This document shows positions 7,960 to 16,206 of a DNA stretch of 64,000 bases, piece by piece. The stretch comes from an uncultured Lachnospiraceae bacterium (GTDB taxonomy: Bacteria > Bacillota > Clostridia > Lachnospirales > Lachnospiraceae), in the NCBI GenBank assembly GCA_910578405.1, contig CAJTQO010000007.1, positions 38,387 to 102,386 on the forward strand, read 5' to 3'. The translations under genes and the position numbers were made by a program. How positions within the stretch are numbered: position 1 is the first letter of the stretch; every line of letters starts with the position of its first letter. Under the pieces are notes generated by a model, which saw only the letters and a program-made list of their open reading frames with translations, was not told the origin of the DNA and did not search any database.

Positions 7960-9483
7960 ATGGCAAGAGAAGCGCAGGGAAGAGAGTATATTACAAAAAA
8001 AGAGGCGAAGGCAATTAAGGAGCTTTTTAAGAGAAACCTAAAGTCTTATAAAGAAAAAGATGTTTCCATGTCCGATGAAGAATGGCTGGAACGGCTGTTT
8101 CAGACAGAGCTGGCAGGAATCATTTTAGAGGAAGAAGCAAGGCAGGATGCTAAAGAGATTGCCAGTGCGATAAGTGAATATAACGAGAATCTTACATCAG
8201 TAAATGAAGCTGCAGAGAATGGAGTGTCAAAGGAGAGATGGTTGGCAGATAAGCTATCGTTGGGATGTTCGGCTGTTGCAGCTAACGAGTATGGACAGGC
8301 GCTGCAGTCTATAGATGATATGCTTTATCGTGGGAATATGGAGATGGCGGAGGCATTGAGCCGTTCTTCGGATGGGCATATTATGATGAGCCCTAACCTG
8401 GACGGGAATATCGCGGAACATATGATTGCCAAGACAGCGGAATTCAGCGCTGGCCTGCAGGGGAAAAATATAAAAGTTGATGTGCGCGAAGCATATACGG
8501 CAAACTCCGTAGATGTTAGGGCAACAAATCTGGATACCGGGCAATACCAGAATTATCAGTTGAAATTTGGAAAAGACGCTAAGGCGACTATCCAATTGAT
8601 TGAGAATGGGAATTATAATAACCAAAGGATTGTCGTTCCAACCGAGCAGTTAGATGAAGTGCAGGAATATTTCAGGGCAAAAGGTTCGAAGAAAACCATA
8701 ACAGACCATATTGACGCATGGGGTGCGGAAAGTAAGAAATTCACGAAAGCTGAGTTGAAGAAAATTCAGGAAATAGCTCAAAAGGAAAATGCTGCGCCAG
8801 TGATGGATTACAATCAGCTCCCAACTAAAGATTTGCTTACGTCTATTGGGAAAAATGCGGCAGTGTTTGGACTACAGTCGGCTGCAATTACAACAGGGAT
8901 GAATGTTGCCGCTAAAATATTTAAGGGTGAAACGGTGGAGCCAGACGAGTTAGTAGAAACAGCGATTAAAACAGGGGTGGATACTTCTGTAAAAACTGTG
9001 GCGGCGGGCAGTTTAAATGTTGCTGTTAGAAAAGGCGCTATTGGTATTCTTCCCAAAGGAACTCCTGCCAGCTTGATTGCCAATATCGCTTGTGTCGGAG
9101 TTGAAAATGTAAAGATTTTAGCTAAGGTTGCCAGTGGGGAGTTGTCTGTCGCCAAAGGGATTGATCATATGGGGAGGGCGACTTCCTCAATGGTGGGAGG
9201 CATTGCCGGGGCGGCAAAGGGCTTGGTAGTAGGAAAAGCGGCAGGCGCGTTGTTAGCGGGAATCCCAGTAATTGGCCCTCCATTGGCAATTGCCACTGGG
9301 GTTGTTGGCGGAATGGTTGGGTATTTTGGCGGTTCTAAATTAGGAGATGCTGTTTACAGTGCGGGTAAGTCGGTTGCCAAATCTGTAAAAAACGTGGCGA
9401 AGACTGCTTGGGAAGGGGTAAAAGCAATGGGGAAGGGGTTGGCCAGTGTTATTAGAAAACCATTGAGGCTGCTTTTTGGTTGA
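7960..9483 (+). CDS. Putative effector: PD-(D/E)XK-like domain fused to a glycine-rich membrane segment, 507 aa
   Basis: There is no named family I can assign. ATG 7960 has ggaggaagg 5 bases upstream. Residues 1-140 are mostly helical. Residues 150-205 show an E153 ... D185 ... Q200-x-K202 arrangement (NIAEHMIAKTAEF, NSVDVRATN, YQLKFGKDAKAT), like restriction-fold nucleases. Residues about 290-400 are small-residue rich, and 411-465 (GGIAGAAKGLVV...GIPVIGPPLAIATGVV...) is a long glycine-rich hydrophobic stretch able to insert in membranes. The C-terminus is amphipathic and basic. It follows the AAA ATPase with a 25-bp gap. A nuclease that is anchored in or delivered through a membrane, or a pore former, are both inferred. 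Confidence 0.65.
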   Translation: MAREAQGREYITKKEAKAIKELFKRNLKSYKEKDVSMSDEEWLERLFQTELAGIILEEEARQDAKEIASAISEYNENLTSVNEAAENGVSKERWLADKLSLGCSAVAANEYGQALQSIDDMLYRGNMEMAEALSRSSDGHIMMSPNLDGNIAEHMIAKTAEFSAGLQGKNIKVDVREAYTANSVDVRATNLDTGQYQNYQLKFGKDAKATIQLIENGNYNNQRIVVPTEQLDEVQEYFRAKGSKKTITDHIDAWGAESKKFTKAELKKIQEIAQKENAAPVMDYNQLPTKDLLTSIGKNAAVFGLQSAAITTGMNVAAKIFKGETVEPDELVETAIKTGVDTSVKTVAAGSLNVAVRKGAIGILPKGTPASLIANIACVGVENVKILAKVASGELSVAKGIDHMGRATSSMVGGIAGAAKGLVVGKAAGALLAGIPVIGPPLAIATGVVGGMVGYFGGSKLGDAVYSAGKSVAKSVKNVAKTAWEGVKAMGKGLASVIRKPLRLLFG

Positions 9484-9510
9484 TGCAGTCCAAAAGAAAG
9501 TTAGAAATTG

Positions 9511-9556
9511 CAACGGGAAGGAAGAGGGATATGGCTTCTTTCCCGTCGTTTTTTTG
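9511..9556 (+). terminator. Rho-independent terminator of the AAA/effector operon
   Basis: acgggaaggaag pairs with cttctttcccgt around a short loop and is followed by a T-run. From here to 9847 I see no gene. Confidence 0.8.
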
Positions 9557-9847
9557 CCAGTTTTTGATTTAGCATAACAGTATTGGCAAGGAAGAGACTG
9601 AGATCACTATTGCTGATAACACTAGGAAGTCAAGAAAAACTTTATATAAAATTTAGTTTTTAAGAAATCTCATGAATATGCCCCGAGCCGGAAAATGAGT
9701 CCAACCATGATTTCCGAATACCGGATAAAACTAATCAGTGAGGAAATCTTACAAAAGAAGCTTAGGAATTAACGGAAATGGTAAAAATTTTCAGTAGAGG
9801 AGGCTGGGTATAAGTTCTAAAATCAGAAAAATTCACGACAATGCCTC

Positions 9848-9878
9848 TTGACTCTAACGTTACGTCATAGTTTATTAT
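9848..9878 (+). promoter_or_regulatory. MerR-type promoter with 19-bp spacer
   Basis: TTGACT (9848-9853) and TATTAT (9873-9878) are separated by 19 bp. The spacer holds the partial dyad ctaacgttacgtcatag. The over-long spacer with a dyad is the hallmark of promoters untwisted by MerR-family activators. A MerR gene is the second gene of the operon downstream, so autoregulation is likely. Confidence 0.75.
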
Positions 9879-9905
9879 ATAGAAAAACAGGAAAGGGGCA
9901 AAGGT

Positions 9906-10817
9906 ATGAAAGTGTCTGCTGTACGTTCAGACGGCGTTTATGCAAGAATTATGAGCGCGCCTTTGGATAAAAAAGATGATATTTATAGGTATGGATTAAT
10001 GATGCCATTTGAAAGAAAATGGGCTTGTTACAATGTTCCCATAAAAGCGAAAACGCCTGGTGGGTATGATGTTATTATGGCAAGCGGATTGCTTGGACAT
10101 ATTGCGCCAACGAAAGTGGACGAAACGCAAAAACAAAATATTCAGCTAATTTCAGACGACCAACTTTGGGAAAAAAGTGAGGCGGCAATTAGGGAATCGT
10201 TAAACTGTTTTATTGAACATGGAATTGATTTACCTGTTCAAGAGTATCTATTTACAATACTGCTTGCGAATGCTGAAAATCCATATATTATATTAAATGA
10301 GGGGTATTGTGGAGACGGTGGCATACCGGGATATATTTTTTCTTGGCTAGTTCCAAACGAATATACACTGGAACATCTTCCGGCAGCTTTGGCGCACGAA
10401 ACAAATCACAATATCCGCTTTCAGTTTATTGAATGGAAAAATGACATTACACTTGGAGAGATGATGATTAGCGAAGGATTGGCAGAAAACTTTGCAACTT
10501 CTTTATATGGTGAAGATAAAGCCGGGCCATGGGTGACAAAAACGGATATGGCAACTTTGCGTGAACTTATCAAACCTATTATTCGGATTGAATTAAATGT
10601 TCAGGGATTTGAAAATCTCAATGCTTATCTTTATGGTGATGAACTGGCTAAGTTACAAAATTTTCCGCAAGTTGGCTTACCTTATTGCGCTGGATATGCT
10701 TGCGGCTATCACTTAGTAAAGCATTACTTGAAAAAAACGGGCAAGAGTGTGGTTGAAGCGACGCTTTTACCTGCAAAAGAAATTTTGGACGCCGCGGAGG
10801 AATTTTGGAATGACTAA
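9906..10817 (+). CDS. DUF2268-type putative zinc-dependent peptidase
   Basis: This 303-aa protein has the motif ALAHETNHNIRF (HExxH, H163-H167) followed about 25 residues later by MISEGLAENFA, where the Glu can be the third zinc ligand. The whole matches the DUF2268 layout, a predicted Zn protease family. No signal peptide is seen, so it is cytoplasmic. It is driven by the MerR-type promoter and overlaps the MerR gene, a pairing that suggests a ligand-induced resistance or stress module. The substrate is unknown. Confidence 0.8.
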   Translation: MKVSAVRSDGVYARIMSAPLDKKDDIYRYGLMMPFERKWACYNVPIKAKTPGGYDVIMASGLLGHIAPTKVDETQKQNIQLISDDQLWEKSEAAIRESLNCFIEHGIDLPVQEYLFTILLANAENPYIILNEGYCGDGGIPGYIFSWLVPNEYTLEHLPAALAHETNHNIRFQFIEWKNDITLGEMMISEGLAENFATSLYGEDKAGPWVTKTDMATLRELIKPIIRIELNVQGFENLNAYLYGDELAKLQNFPQVGLPYCAGYACGYHLVKHYLKKTGKSVVEATLLPAKEILDAAEEFWND

Positions 10818-11562
10818 AAAACCTATGTCTGTCCATGAAGTTGTTAAATTGACAGGAATTACCGCCCGCACACTTCATTATTATGATAAAATTGGGCTTT
10901 TGAAACCTACAATAGTAACCGAAGCAGGCTATCGGATGTATGACGAAACAGAGCTTAGCCGTTTGCAAAATATTTTATTGTTCCGTGAATTAGAGTTTCC
11001 TTTAAAAGAAATCAAAGCAATTCTTGACAGTCCTAATTTTGACCCATCGGAAGCAATTGCCCATCAAATTGAGCTGTTGGAATTAAAATGCAAACGCATA
11101 GTGGAACTTATTACCTTTGCCCGTGAAATTCAAAACAAAGGAGTGGCGACAATGAATTTTGATGTTTTCGACAAGAGCGAAATGGAAAAGTATAAGACGG
11201 AAGTTAAAGAAAAATGGGGCAATACAAAAGCGTATCAGGAGTACAGACAAAAGGATATTGCTCGGAATAAAGGCAGTTATAGCAAGATTGCAAAGGAATT
11301 GATGACAATATTTTCTGATTTTGGAGAATTAAAACATTTAACTCCTGATGCGGATGAAGTGCAAAAGAAAATCTTAGCATTACAGAAATTTATAACGGAT
11401 AACTACTATGTATGCACCAATGAAATTCTTAATGGATTAGGTGAAATGTATGTAGGTGATGAACGTTTCAAGAATAATATTGATAAAGCAGGGGGAGATG
11501 GAACTGCTGATTTTGTCAAACAGGCCATTGTTGTGTATTGCAGTAAAAAGCAGGAGAAATAA
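10810..11562 (+). CDS. MerR-family regulator with TipAS ligand-binding domain
   Basis: The protein has 250 aa. Residues 5-75 are the MerR HTH (VHEVVKLTGITARTLHYYDK, then GLLKP), followed by a coiled-coil dimer helix and a C-terminal TipAS-like all-helical domain (KEKWGNTKAYQEYRQKD ... FVKQAIVVYC). TipAS domains bind thiopeptides and other multidrug ligands. ATG 10810 overlaps the peptidase gene by 8 bp and has gcggaggaa upstream. It probably activates the 9848 promoter. Confidence 0.9.
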   Translation: MTKKPMSVHEVVKLTGITARTLHYYDKIGLLKPTIVTEAGYRMYDETELSRLQNILLFRELEFPLKEIKAILDSPNFDPSEAIAHQIELLELKCKRIVELITFAREIQNKGVATMNFDVFDKSEMEKYKTEVKEKWGNTKAYQEYRQKDIARNKGSYSKIAKELMTIFSDFGELKHLTPDADEVQKKILALQKFITDNYYVCTNEILNGLGEMYVGDERFKNNIDKAGGDGTADFVKQAIVVYCSKKQEK

Positions 11563-11566
11563 TGGA

Positions 11567-11710
11567 ATGTTATCTTATAAAATTGCAGAGCCCGATATGC
11601 GGTTAGGCAAACAGTCTTTCCCGGAAGGCGCTGGCATTATCCTGCAAGGATTAATTCTCGGCATCCAGGACAGGGAACGGGATTTTGCGGTTGGAAAACT
11701 TATGGATTAG
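11567..11710 (+). other. Short open frame of unknown status, 47 aa
   Basis: The frame starts 5 bp after the MerR stop and encodes a soluble-looking 47-aa peptide with no motif I know. It may be a gene fragment. Support is limited to its position. Confidence 0.2.
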
Positions 11711-11750
11711 AGGTTTATTTAAAGAATAGGAAAGGCATAGGGAGTGTGGT

Positions 11751-12068
11751 ATGGGGCCTGGGAGGATTTTGAAGCATTGCCTGGAAAGTTTGGAGGGGAA
11801 TGTTCTTGTGGAATGCTGGGGAGAAAAAGGCATTTTTTATAATCCGGGTTATGTGTTGAAAAGTGGGATTTACGCGCTGACGGTTAAGGAGAAAGACGGG
11901 GTTAATGATAAAGGCTCTGGCTTAGACAGGCCAGGGGTTTACAGGGTAAATATAGGTGTGCGCAAGAATACATTTATGAAATTATTTGGTGAGACGCTCA
12001 AACGGCCGAAAAAGGGTGAGAAAGCGACAACAGCTTTTCAGGGTGAAAATAACATTGGCCATCTATAG
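11751..12068 (+). CDS. DUF6194-like protein, probably C-terminally truncated
   Basis: The 105-aa product contains SGLDRPGVYRVNIGVRKNTF, typical of the core of DUF6194 proteins as I recall them. Family members are near 150 aa and end with a Trp-rich segment absent here; the last ten residues (FQGENNIGHL) look foreign to the family. Function is unknown. Start ATG 11751 has ggagtgtgg upstream. Confidence 0.55.
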   Translation: MGPGRILKHCLESLEGNVLVECWGEKGIFYNPGYVLKSGIYALTVKEKDGVNDKGSGLDRPGVYRVNIGVRKNTFMKLFGETLKRPKKGEKATTAFQGENNIGHL

Positions 12069-12071
12069 CGC

Positions 12072-12100
12072 TTGACAATTTATGTGTTGTCATGTAAAAT
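12072..12100 (+). promoter_or_regulatory. Sigma-A promoter for the DUF4180 gene
   Basis: TTGACA (12072-12077), a 17-bp spacer and TAAAAT (12095-12100), 48 bp before the start codon. Confidence 0.75.
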
Positions 12101-12147
12101 TCATTTTCAACTGGAATCTGTACTGCCGGTTTAGATTAGGAGGCATT

Positions 12148-12516
12148 ATGAATATTGAACATTTGAAGGAGAACGGGATTGATATTGCAGTCGTTTCCGG
12201 TGAAGGGATGATAATTAGTGACACTCAGTCAGCTTTGGATTTGGCAATGACTGTGAAATATGAAACAGGCGCGGAGAGGATTGTAATTGATAAAAATGTG
12301 ATATGTGAGGATTTTTTTATTCTTAGCACAGGCATGGCGGGTGAGATTCTCCAGAAGTTTATGAATTATCAGGTGAAGGTGGCTATTTATGGGGATTATT
12401 CACATTATACCAGTAAGCCGTTGAAAGATTTTATTTATGAGTCAAATCATGGGAAAGACTTTTTCTTTGTGGCAACGAAGGAAGAGGCAGTGCAGAAATT
12501 GACAGGGACACAGTAA
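12148..12516 (+). CDS. DUF4180 domain protein, 122 aa
   Basis: Nearly the whole protein matches my memory of DUF4180 (MNIEHLKENGIDIAVVS start, ERIVIDKNVICEDFFILSTG core). It is small and soluble with an alpha/beta pattern. ATG 12148 follows taggaggc. It has its own promoter. Function is unknown; these proteins are often found near small regulators in Firmicutes. Confidence 0.75.
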   Translation: MNIEHLKENGIDIAVVSGEGMIISDTQSALDLAMTVKYETGAERIVIDKNVICEDFFILSTGMAGEILQKFMNYQVKVAIYGDYSHYTSKPLKDFIYESNHGKDFFFVATKEEAVQKLTGTQ

Positions 12517-12589
12517 CAGGCATGTATAGGTTCCGGTTGAAAAACAGCGTTCAGGCTAAAACAGCGCAGAGGATATCTTCCCCTTAGAT

Positions 12590-12763
12590 TTCCACATATA
12601 TGAGATTAAGCGCTTTAAGAACCGCATGATGCAGGTAGGGGTGGAAACTGTCTGGCAGACGCTTGACGGCACGTTCAGTGAGGAAAAGAAAAAGATGAAG
12701 CGGATGAAGAAATGGTTTCAAAGGATATGTTTGTATTATGGCGTAACTGACGAAGATATATAA
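12590..12763 (+). pseudogene. 3' fragment of an unidentified gene
   Basis: An open frame without a start encodes FHIYEIKRFKNRMMQVGVET ... KMKRMKKWFQRICLYYGVTD and a stop. The helical, basic C-terminal character looks like the tail of a real protein, but the family was not recognised. The upstream part is missing. Confidence 0.4.
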
Positions 12764-12800
12764 ATGAGACAGAAAGGTATGATTTTCCCCAGTCTTTCTT

Positions 12801-12955
12801 TCAGTGCGTAATAATAACTCTTTTGATTCCATACTGTTTCCGTATTGCATCAATTTCATCTAAAGTAAACAGTTCTTTTCGCAGTGGGTTATTTTCATTT
12901 AATACAAATCCGCCTTTTAATATGTCGCCGAAAATTGTTAATAACTTATCATAAT
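12801..12955 (-). pseudogene. 3' fragment of an unidentified gene, minus strand
   Basis: The minus-strand frame reads DKLLTIFGDILKGGFVLNEN ... LRKELFTLDEIDAIRKQYGI then KRVIITH and a stop, with no start codon or ribosome-binding site. It is a plausible protein tail with no assigned family. Confidence 0.4.
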
Positions 12956-13115
12956 TCTATTTATATATCAAGAAATATAGTATTGTTTTTATGTTTTTGC
13001 AGTTCGTTTGTTTTGCCGGCTTTCATTTCCGGCAGTTTTGTTAGGCTTATATAAGCAATCGGAGCATTATCTGCCGACAGTCCCGCAGGGCGCAGGATAT
13101 GGAGCGATAACAGAC

Positions 13116-13143
13116 AGGGCGGCGGGATAGTCACCGCCGCCCT
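13116..13143. terminator. GC-rich perfect hairpin in gene debris
   Basis: AGGGCGGCGG pairs exactly with CCGCCGCCCT over an 8-nt loop. The following T content is modest. It lies in a gene-free stretch (12956-13337) that otherwise holds only short relics. Confidence 0.45.
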
Positions 13144-13337
13144 GACAATGCTTTATTTTGAAAAAATTCAAGCAAAACGAAAGAGTGTCTTATGCAATAG
13201 GGTTTGAAAAGGCTTGATTTTCAAGGTGTTGCGGACGCAAAAATCCATAGGACAAGGGTTATATGCCGCCTACTAACGAAAATGGCTTCTAATTGTCCAC
13301 AGGCGCGTTTTGCGTCCTAAGGAAACCTGGGATGTCG

Positions 13338-13652
13338 TTACGGGCTGTTCTCCGTTTCGATGATTCCATAGGAAATGATGATGTTTTTCTCGGCAACAGG
13401 CGGCGATACGATTCCGTCCATAAAATACTGATACCGCTTCGTGCGGAAATGGAGGGGCGTTTCCTCCGGCGCATAAGCCCAGACCCTGCACGTCTTGTAT
13501 TCCTGATTTTCAGATAGGTCATCGCAAACTGCCCGTATAAGAGCATCAGTGGCGGCAAAAATATCCTTGCCATACTCAACTCCCACTAATTCATGTTTTC
13601 CAAGATCCCGATCCACTTTTCCGGGCGCACGGTAAAGCACATATTTTTTCAT
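13338..13652 (-). CDS. Small conserved-looking protein, 104 aa
   Basis: The start MKKYVLYRAPGKVDRDLGKH is followed by an alpha/beta pattern and a C-terminal part with FMDGIVSPPVAEKNIIISYG. A ribosome-binding-like gtgagg precedes ATG 13652. The coding sequence shows good codon structure, unlike the flanking debris. No membrane segment is present. I do not recognise the family. Confidence 0.6.
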   Translation of the reverse strand: MKKYVLYRAPGKVDRDLGKHELVGVEYGKDIFAATDALIRAVCDDLSENQEYKTCRVWAYAPEETPLHFRTKRYQYFMDGIVSPPVAEKNIIISYGIIETENSP

Positions 13653-13868
13653 GTCAAATACCTCACTTATGTAGCTGGCCTTTGGTCGTCCCTTTTATTT
13701 TAGTCCACTCCAGGCCATAAATCAATCCATGTTTTGACAGGCTGTTGCTTTTTATGCAGTCTGGCTGTTTATAATTTAGCTCAAGTAATTCATATAGTGT
13801 TCATTTGCTATGTTTGTATTCTTCGAGAAAACGAAATATAATATAGAATATTATATTGGAGGTGCATT

Positions 13869-13955
13869 ATGGATTATATGACGCTTAAACAGGCAGACGA
13901 AAAATGGGCAAGGGATAGCGATTGGCAAGGGACAGCCTGTGAGGAAAATATTTGA
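13869..13955 (+). pseudogene. Truncated small HTH (excisionase-like) gene
   Basis: A strong ribosome-binding site (ttggaggtg) precedes MDYMTLKQADEKWARDS, the start typical of ~60-aa excisionase-like HTH proteins of clostridial islands. The frame then leaves the family sequence and stops after 28 codons. A second wreck of the same family is at 19791. Confidence 0.6.
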
Positions 13956-14269
13956 CAATATTACGGATATCGTCCGGAATAACTTGAAAGAAACGATACC
14001 GTGTGGCAGCAAGGTTTCCATAGCAGCCGCCTTGAAAAACAAAGGCGTGAATTCTACATTCCAAGGCTCAGCAGGGAGACAAGCCTGTATGGAAAGGCAT
14101 CGGAAATCAAGCTGCGCAATGGAATGGCCCAGCCGGTTTTTGCCAGAGAGTGTGCTGACTGGATTAGGCGCAAAGCTATTTTTAAGTAACATGGAAACAT
14201 ACTTATTTACAGGCAAAGAAAGCCGGAAAGGCTATCGAAGAATTGCGCAAAGAAATGCGGAAGATATAG
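13939..14269 (+). pseudogene. Collapsed helicase gene (PLD/SNF2 type) upstream of the type III methylase
   Basis: One frame begins MRKIFDNITDIVRNNLKET, the N-terminus I associate with a phospholipase-D-like/helicase protein often found ahead of such methylases. After about 30 codons another frame carries REFYIPRLSRETSLYGKASE then ECADWIRRKAIFK, a more internal part. A last fragment, AKKAGKAIEELRKEMRKI, ends at 14269. Together they indicate a helicase operon shortened by large internal deletions. The helicase identity rests on memory of homologues. Confidence 0.6.
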
Positions 14270-14291
14270 ATTGAGAGGAGTTTAGAAGGAA

Positions 14292-16169
14292 ATGGACAAG
14301 CTGAAAATGAAAACCCCCGACTTAACTCAGACTAACATTGAAAAGCTCGCCGCCCTGTTCCCCTCCTGCATCACCGAGGCCCGTGGCGAGGACGGCAAGC
14401 TGAAAAAGGCGGTCAACTTTGAACTGCTACGGCAAATGCTGTCCGACGTAGCGCTGGAGGGCGATGAAGCCTATGAATTCACTTGGGTGGGCAAAAAGGC
14501 CGCTATTGTGGAGGCCAACAAGCCCATCTGCAAAACCTTGCGCCCTTGCCCGGAGGAGAGTGTGGACTGGGACAGCTCCGAAAACATCTACATCGAGGGT
14601 GACAATCTGGAAGCGCTGAAGCTGTTGCAGGAGAGTTATCTGGGCAAGGTGAAGATGATTTATATCGACCCGCCCTACAATACCGGCAATGACTTCATCT
14701 ATCGGGATGATTTTGCAATGAGTGGTGAGGAGTACAGCCAGGAAACCGGGCAGGTGGATGAGGAAACCGGAAACCGGCTGTTTCGCAATACCGACTCCAA
14801 CGGGAGGTTCCACTCCGATTGGTGCAGTATGATTTATTCCCGGCTGATGCTGGCGAGGAATTTGTTGAATGATGCTGGGGTTATTTTTATCAGTATTGAT
14901 GACAATGAACTGACCAGCTTAATTGACATTGGGAAAGAAATTTTTGGCTTTGACAACTATATAGCGACATTTGTGTGGGAGAAACGCAAAACGAGAGAAA
15001 ACAGAAAAATAATATCTGTCCGGCATGACTATATTGTTTGCTTTATCAAAGCATTTGAACAGCGTGCAAATGCCATTGGACTTGAAGATATGAATGATGA
15101 GGCTATTGACAGATATAAGAACCCTGACAATGATCCTAGAGGTGTTTGGACATCCGTTCCTGCTATTGCACAAGGCGGGCATGGAACAAAAGCTCAATTC
15201 TATACTCTAACCTCTCCCAAAGGATTAACCTTCGATCCGCCTTCTGGCTCATGCTGGAGATATACGCAAGAACGCATGCAACAAGCAATAGCCGATAACA
15301 GAATATGGTTTGGAAGCGATGGCGCTGGAGTTCCTCGGATAAAAAAGTTTTTGTCTGAAGGGAAGCAGGGGCTTACACCAGAAACGCTCCTGGCTGCCGA
15401 AAAGGTAGGGACAAATGATTCGGCAAAACGTGAACTGGTTTCTCTATTTGATGGAATCGCTGTATTTGAAACGCCAAAACCAGTTTCTTTAATCAGATAT
15501 ATACTAAGCATCTGCAATAGGGCGCAAGATGGAATTTTCATAGACTTTTTTTCCGGCACAGCCACCACCGCCCACGCGGTGATGCAGTTGAACGCCCAGG
15601 ACGGCGGGCACAGGAAATTTATCATGGTGCAGTTGCCGGAACCCTGCGATGAAAAAAGCGAAGCGTACAAGGCGGGGTATCCGAACATCTGCGAAATCGG
15701 CAAGGAGCGCATCCGCCGCGCCGCCAAGAAAATTGCCGCAGACAACCCAGGTAAGCCCTTTGACGGTGGTTTCCGCGTGTTCAAGTTGGACAACGCCAAC
15801 ATGACTGATGTGTACTACTCCGCCGGGGAATACGACCAGGGTATGCTTGACCAACTGGTAAGCAACATCAAGCCAGACCGCACCGATTTGGATTTGCTGT
15901 TCGGCTGCCTGCTGGAGTGGGGACTGCCCCTTTCCATGCCCTACACCTCCGAGAAAATCCAGGGCTGCACCGTCCACACTTACAATGACGGCGACCTAAT
16001 CGCCTGCTTTGACGAGAATATTCCCGATGCGGTTATCAAGGAGATTGCCAAACGCCAGCCTCTGCGCGCTGTGTTCCGGGACAGCGGCTTTGCCGACAGC
16101 CCTGCCAAGATTAACATGGGTGAGACATTCAAAATGCTGGCTCCGGACACTAGGGTGAAGGTTTTGTAA
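14292..16169 (+). CDS. Type III DNA methyltransferase (Mod subunit)
   Basis: This 625-aa beta-class N-methyltransferase has catalytic motif IV DPPYNTGNDFIY (D126) ahead of SAM-binding motif I FFSGTATTAHAV (about 420), the order seen in type III Mod. The region between (about 200-400) should be the target recognition domain. It looks complete. The start follows gagaggag. It pairs with the Res gene 37 bp downstream to give a restriction-modification system; Mod alone methylates adenine in the recognition site. Confidence 0.92.
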   Translation: MDKLKMKTPDLTQTNIEKLAALFPSCITEARGEDGKLKKAVNFELLRQMLSDVALEGDEAYEFTWVGKKAAIVEANKPICKTLRPCPEESVDWDSSENIYIEGDNLEALKLLQESYLGKVKMIYIDPPYNTGNDFIYRDDFAMSGEEYSQETGQVDEETGNRLFRNTDSNGRFHSDWCSMIYSRLMLARNLLNDAGVIFISIDDNELTSLIDIGKEIFGFDNYIATFVWEKRKTRENRKIISVRHDYIVCFIKAFEQRANAIGLEDMNDEAIDRYKNPDNDPRGVWTSVPAIAQGGHGTKAQFYTLTSPKGLTFDPPSGSCWRYTQERMQQAIADNRIWFGSDGAGVPRIKKFLSEGKQGLTPETLLAAEKVGTNDSAKRELVSLFDGIAVFETPKPVSLIRYILSICNRAQDGIFIDFFSGTATTAHAVMQLNAQDGGHRKFIMVQLPEPCDEKSEAYKAGYPNICEIGKERIRRAAKKIAADNPGKPFDGGFRVFKLDNANMTDVYYSAGEYDQGMLDQLVSNIKPDRTDLDLLFGCLLEWGLPLSMPYTSEKIQGCTVHTYNDGDLIACFDENIPDAVIKEIAKRQPLRAVFRDSGFADSPAKINMGETFKMLAPDTRVKVL

Positions 16170-16206
16170 GGAGGGGAGCGCATGAGGAAACAGGAGGTGA
16201 GGAGTG

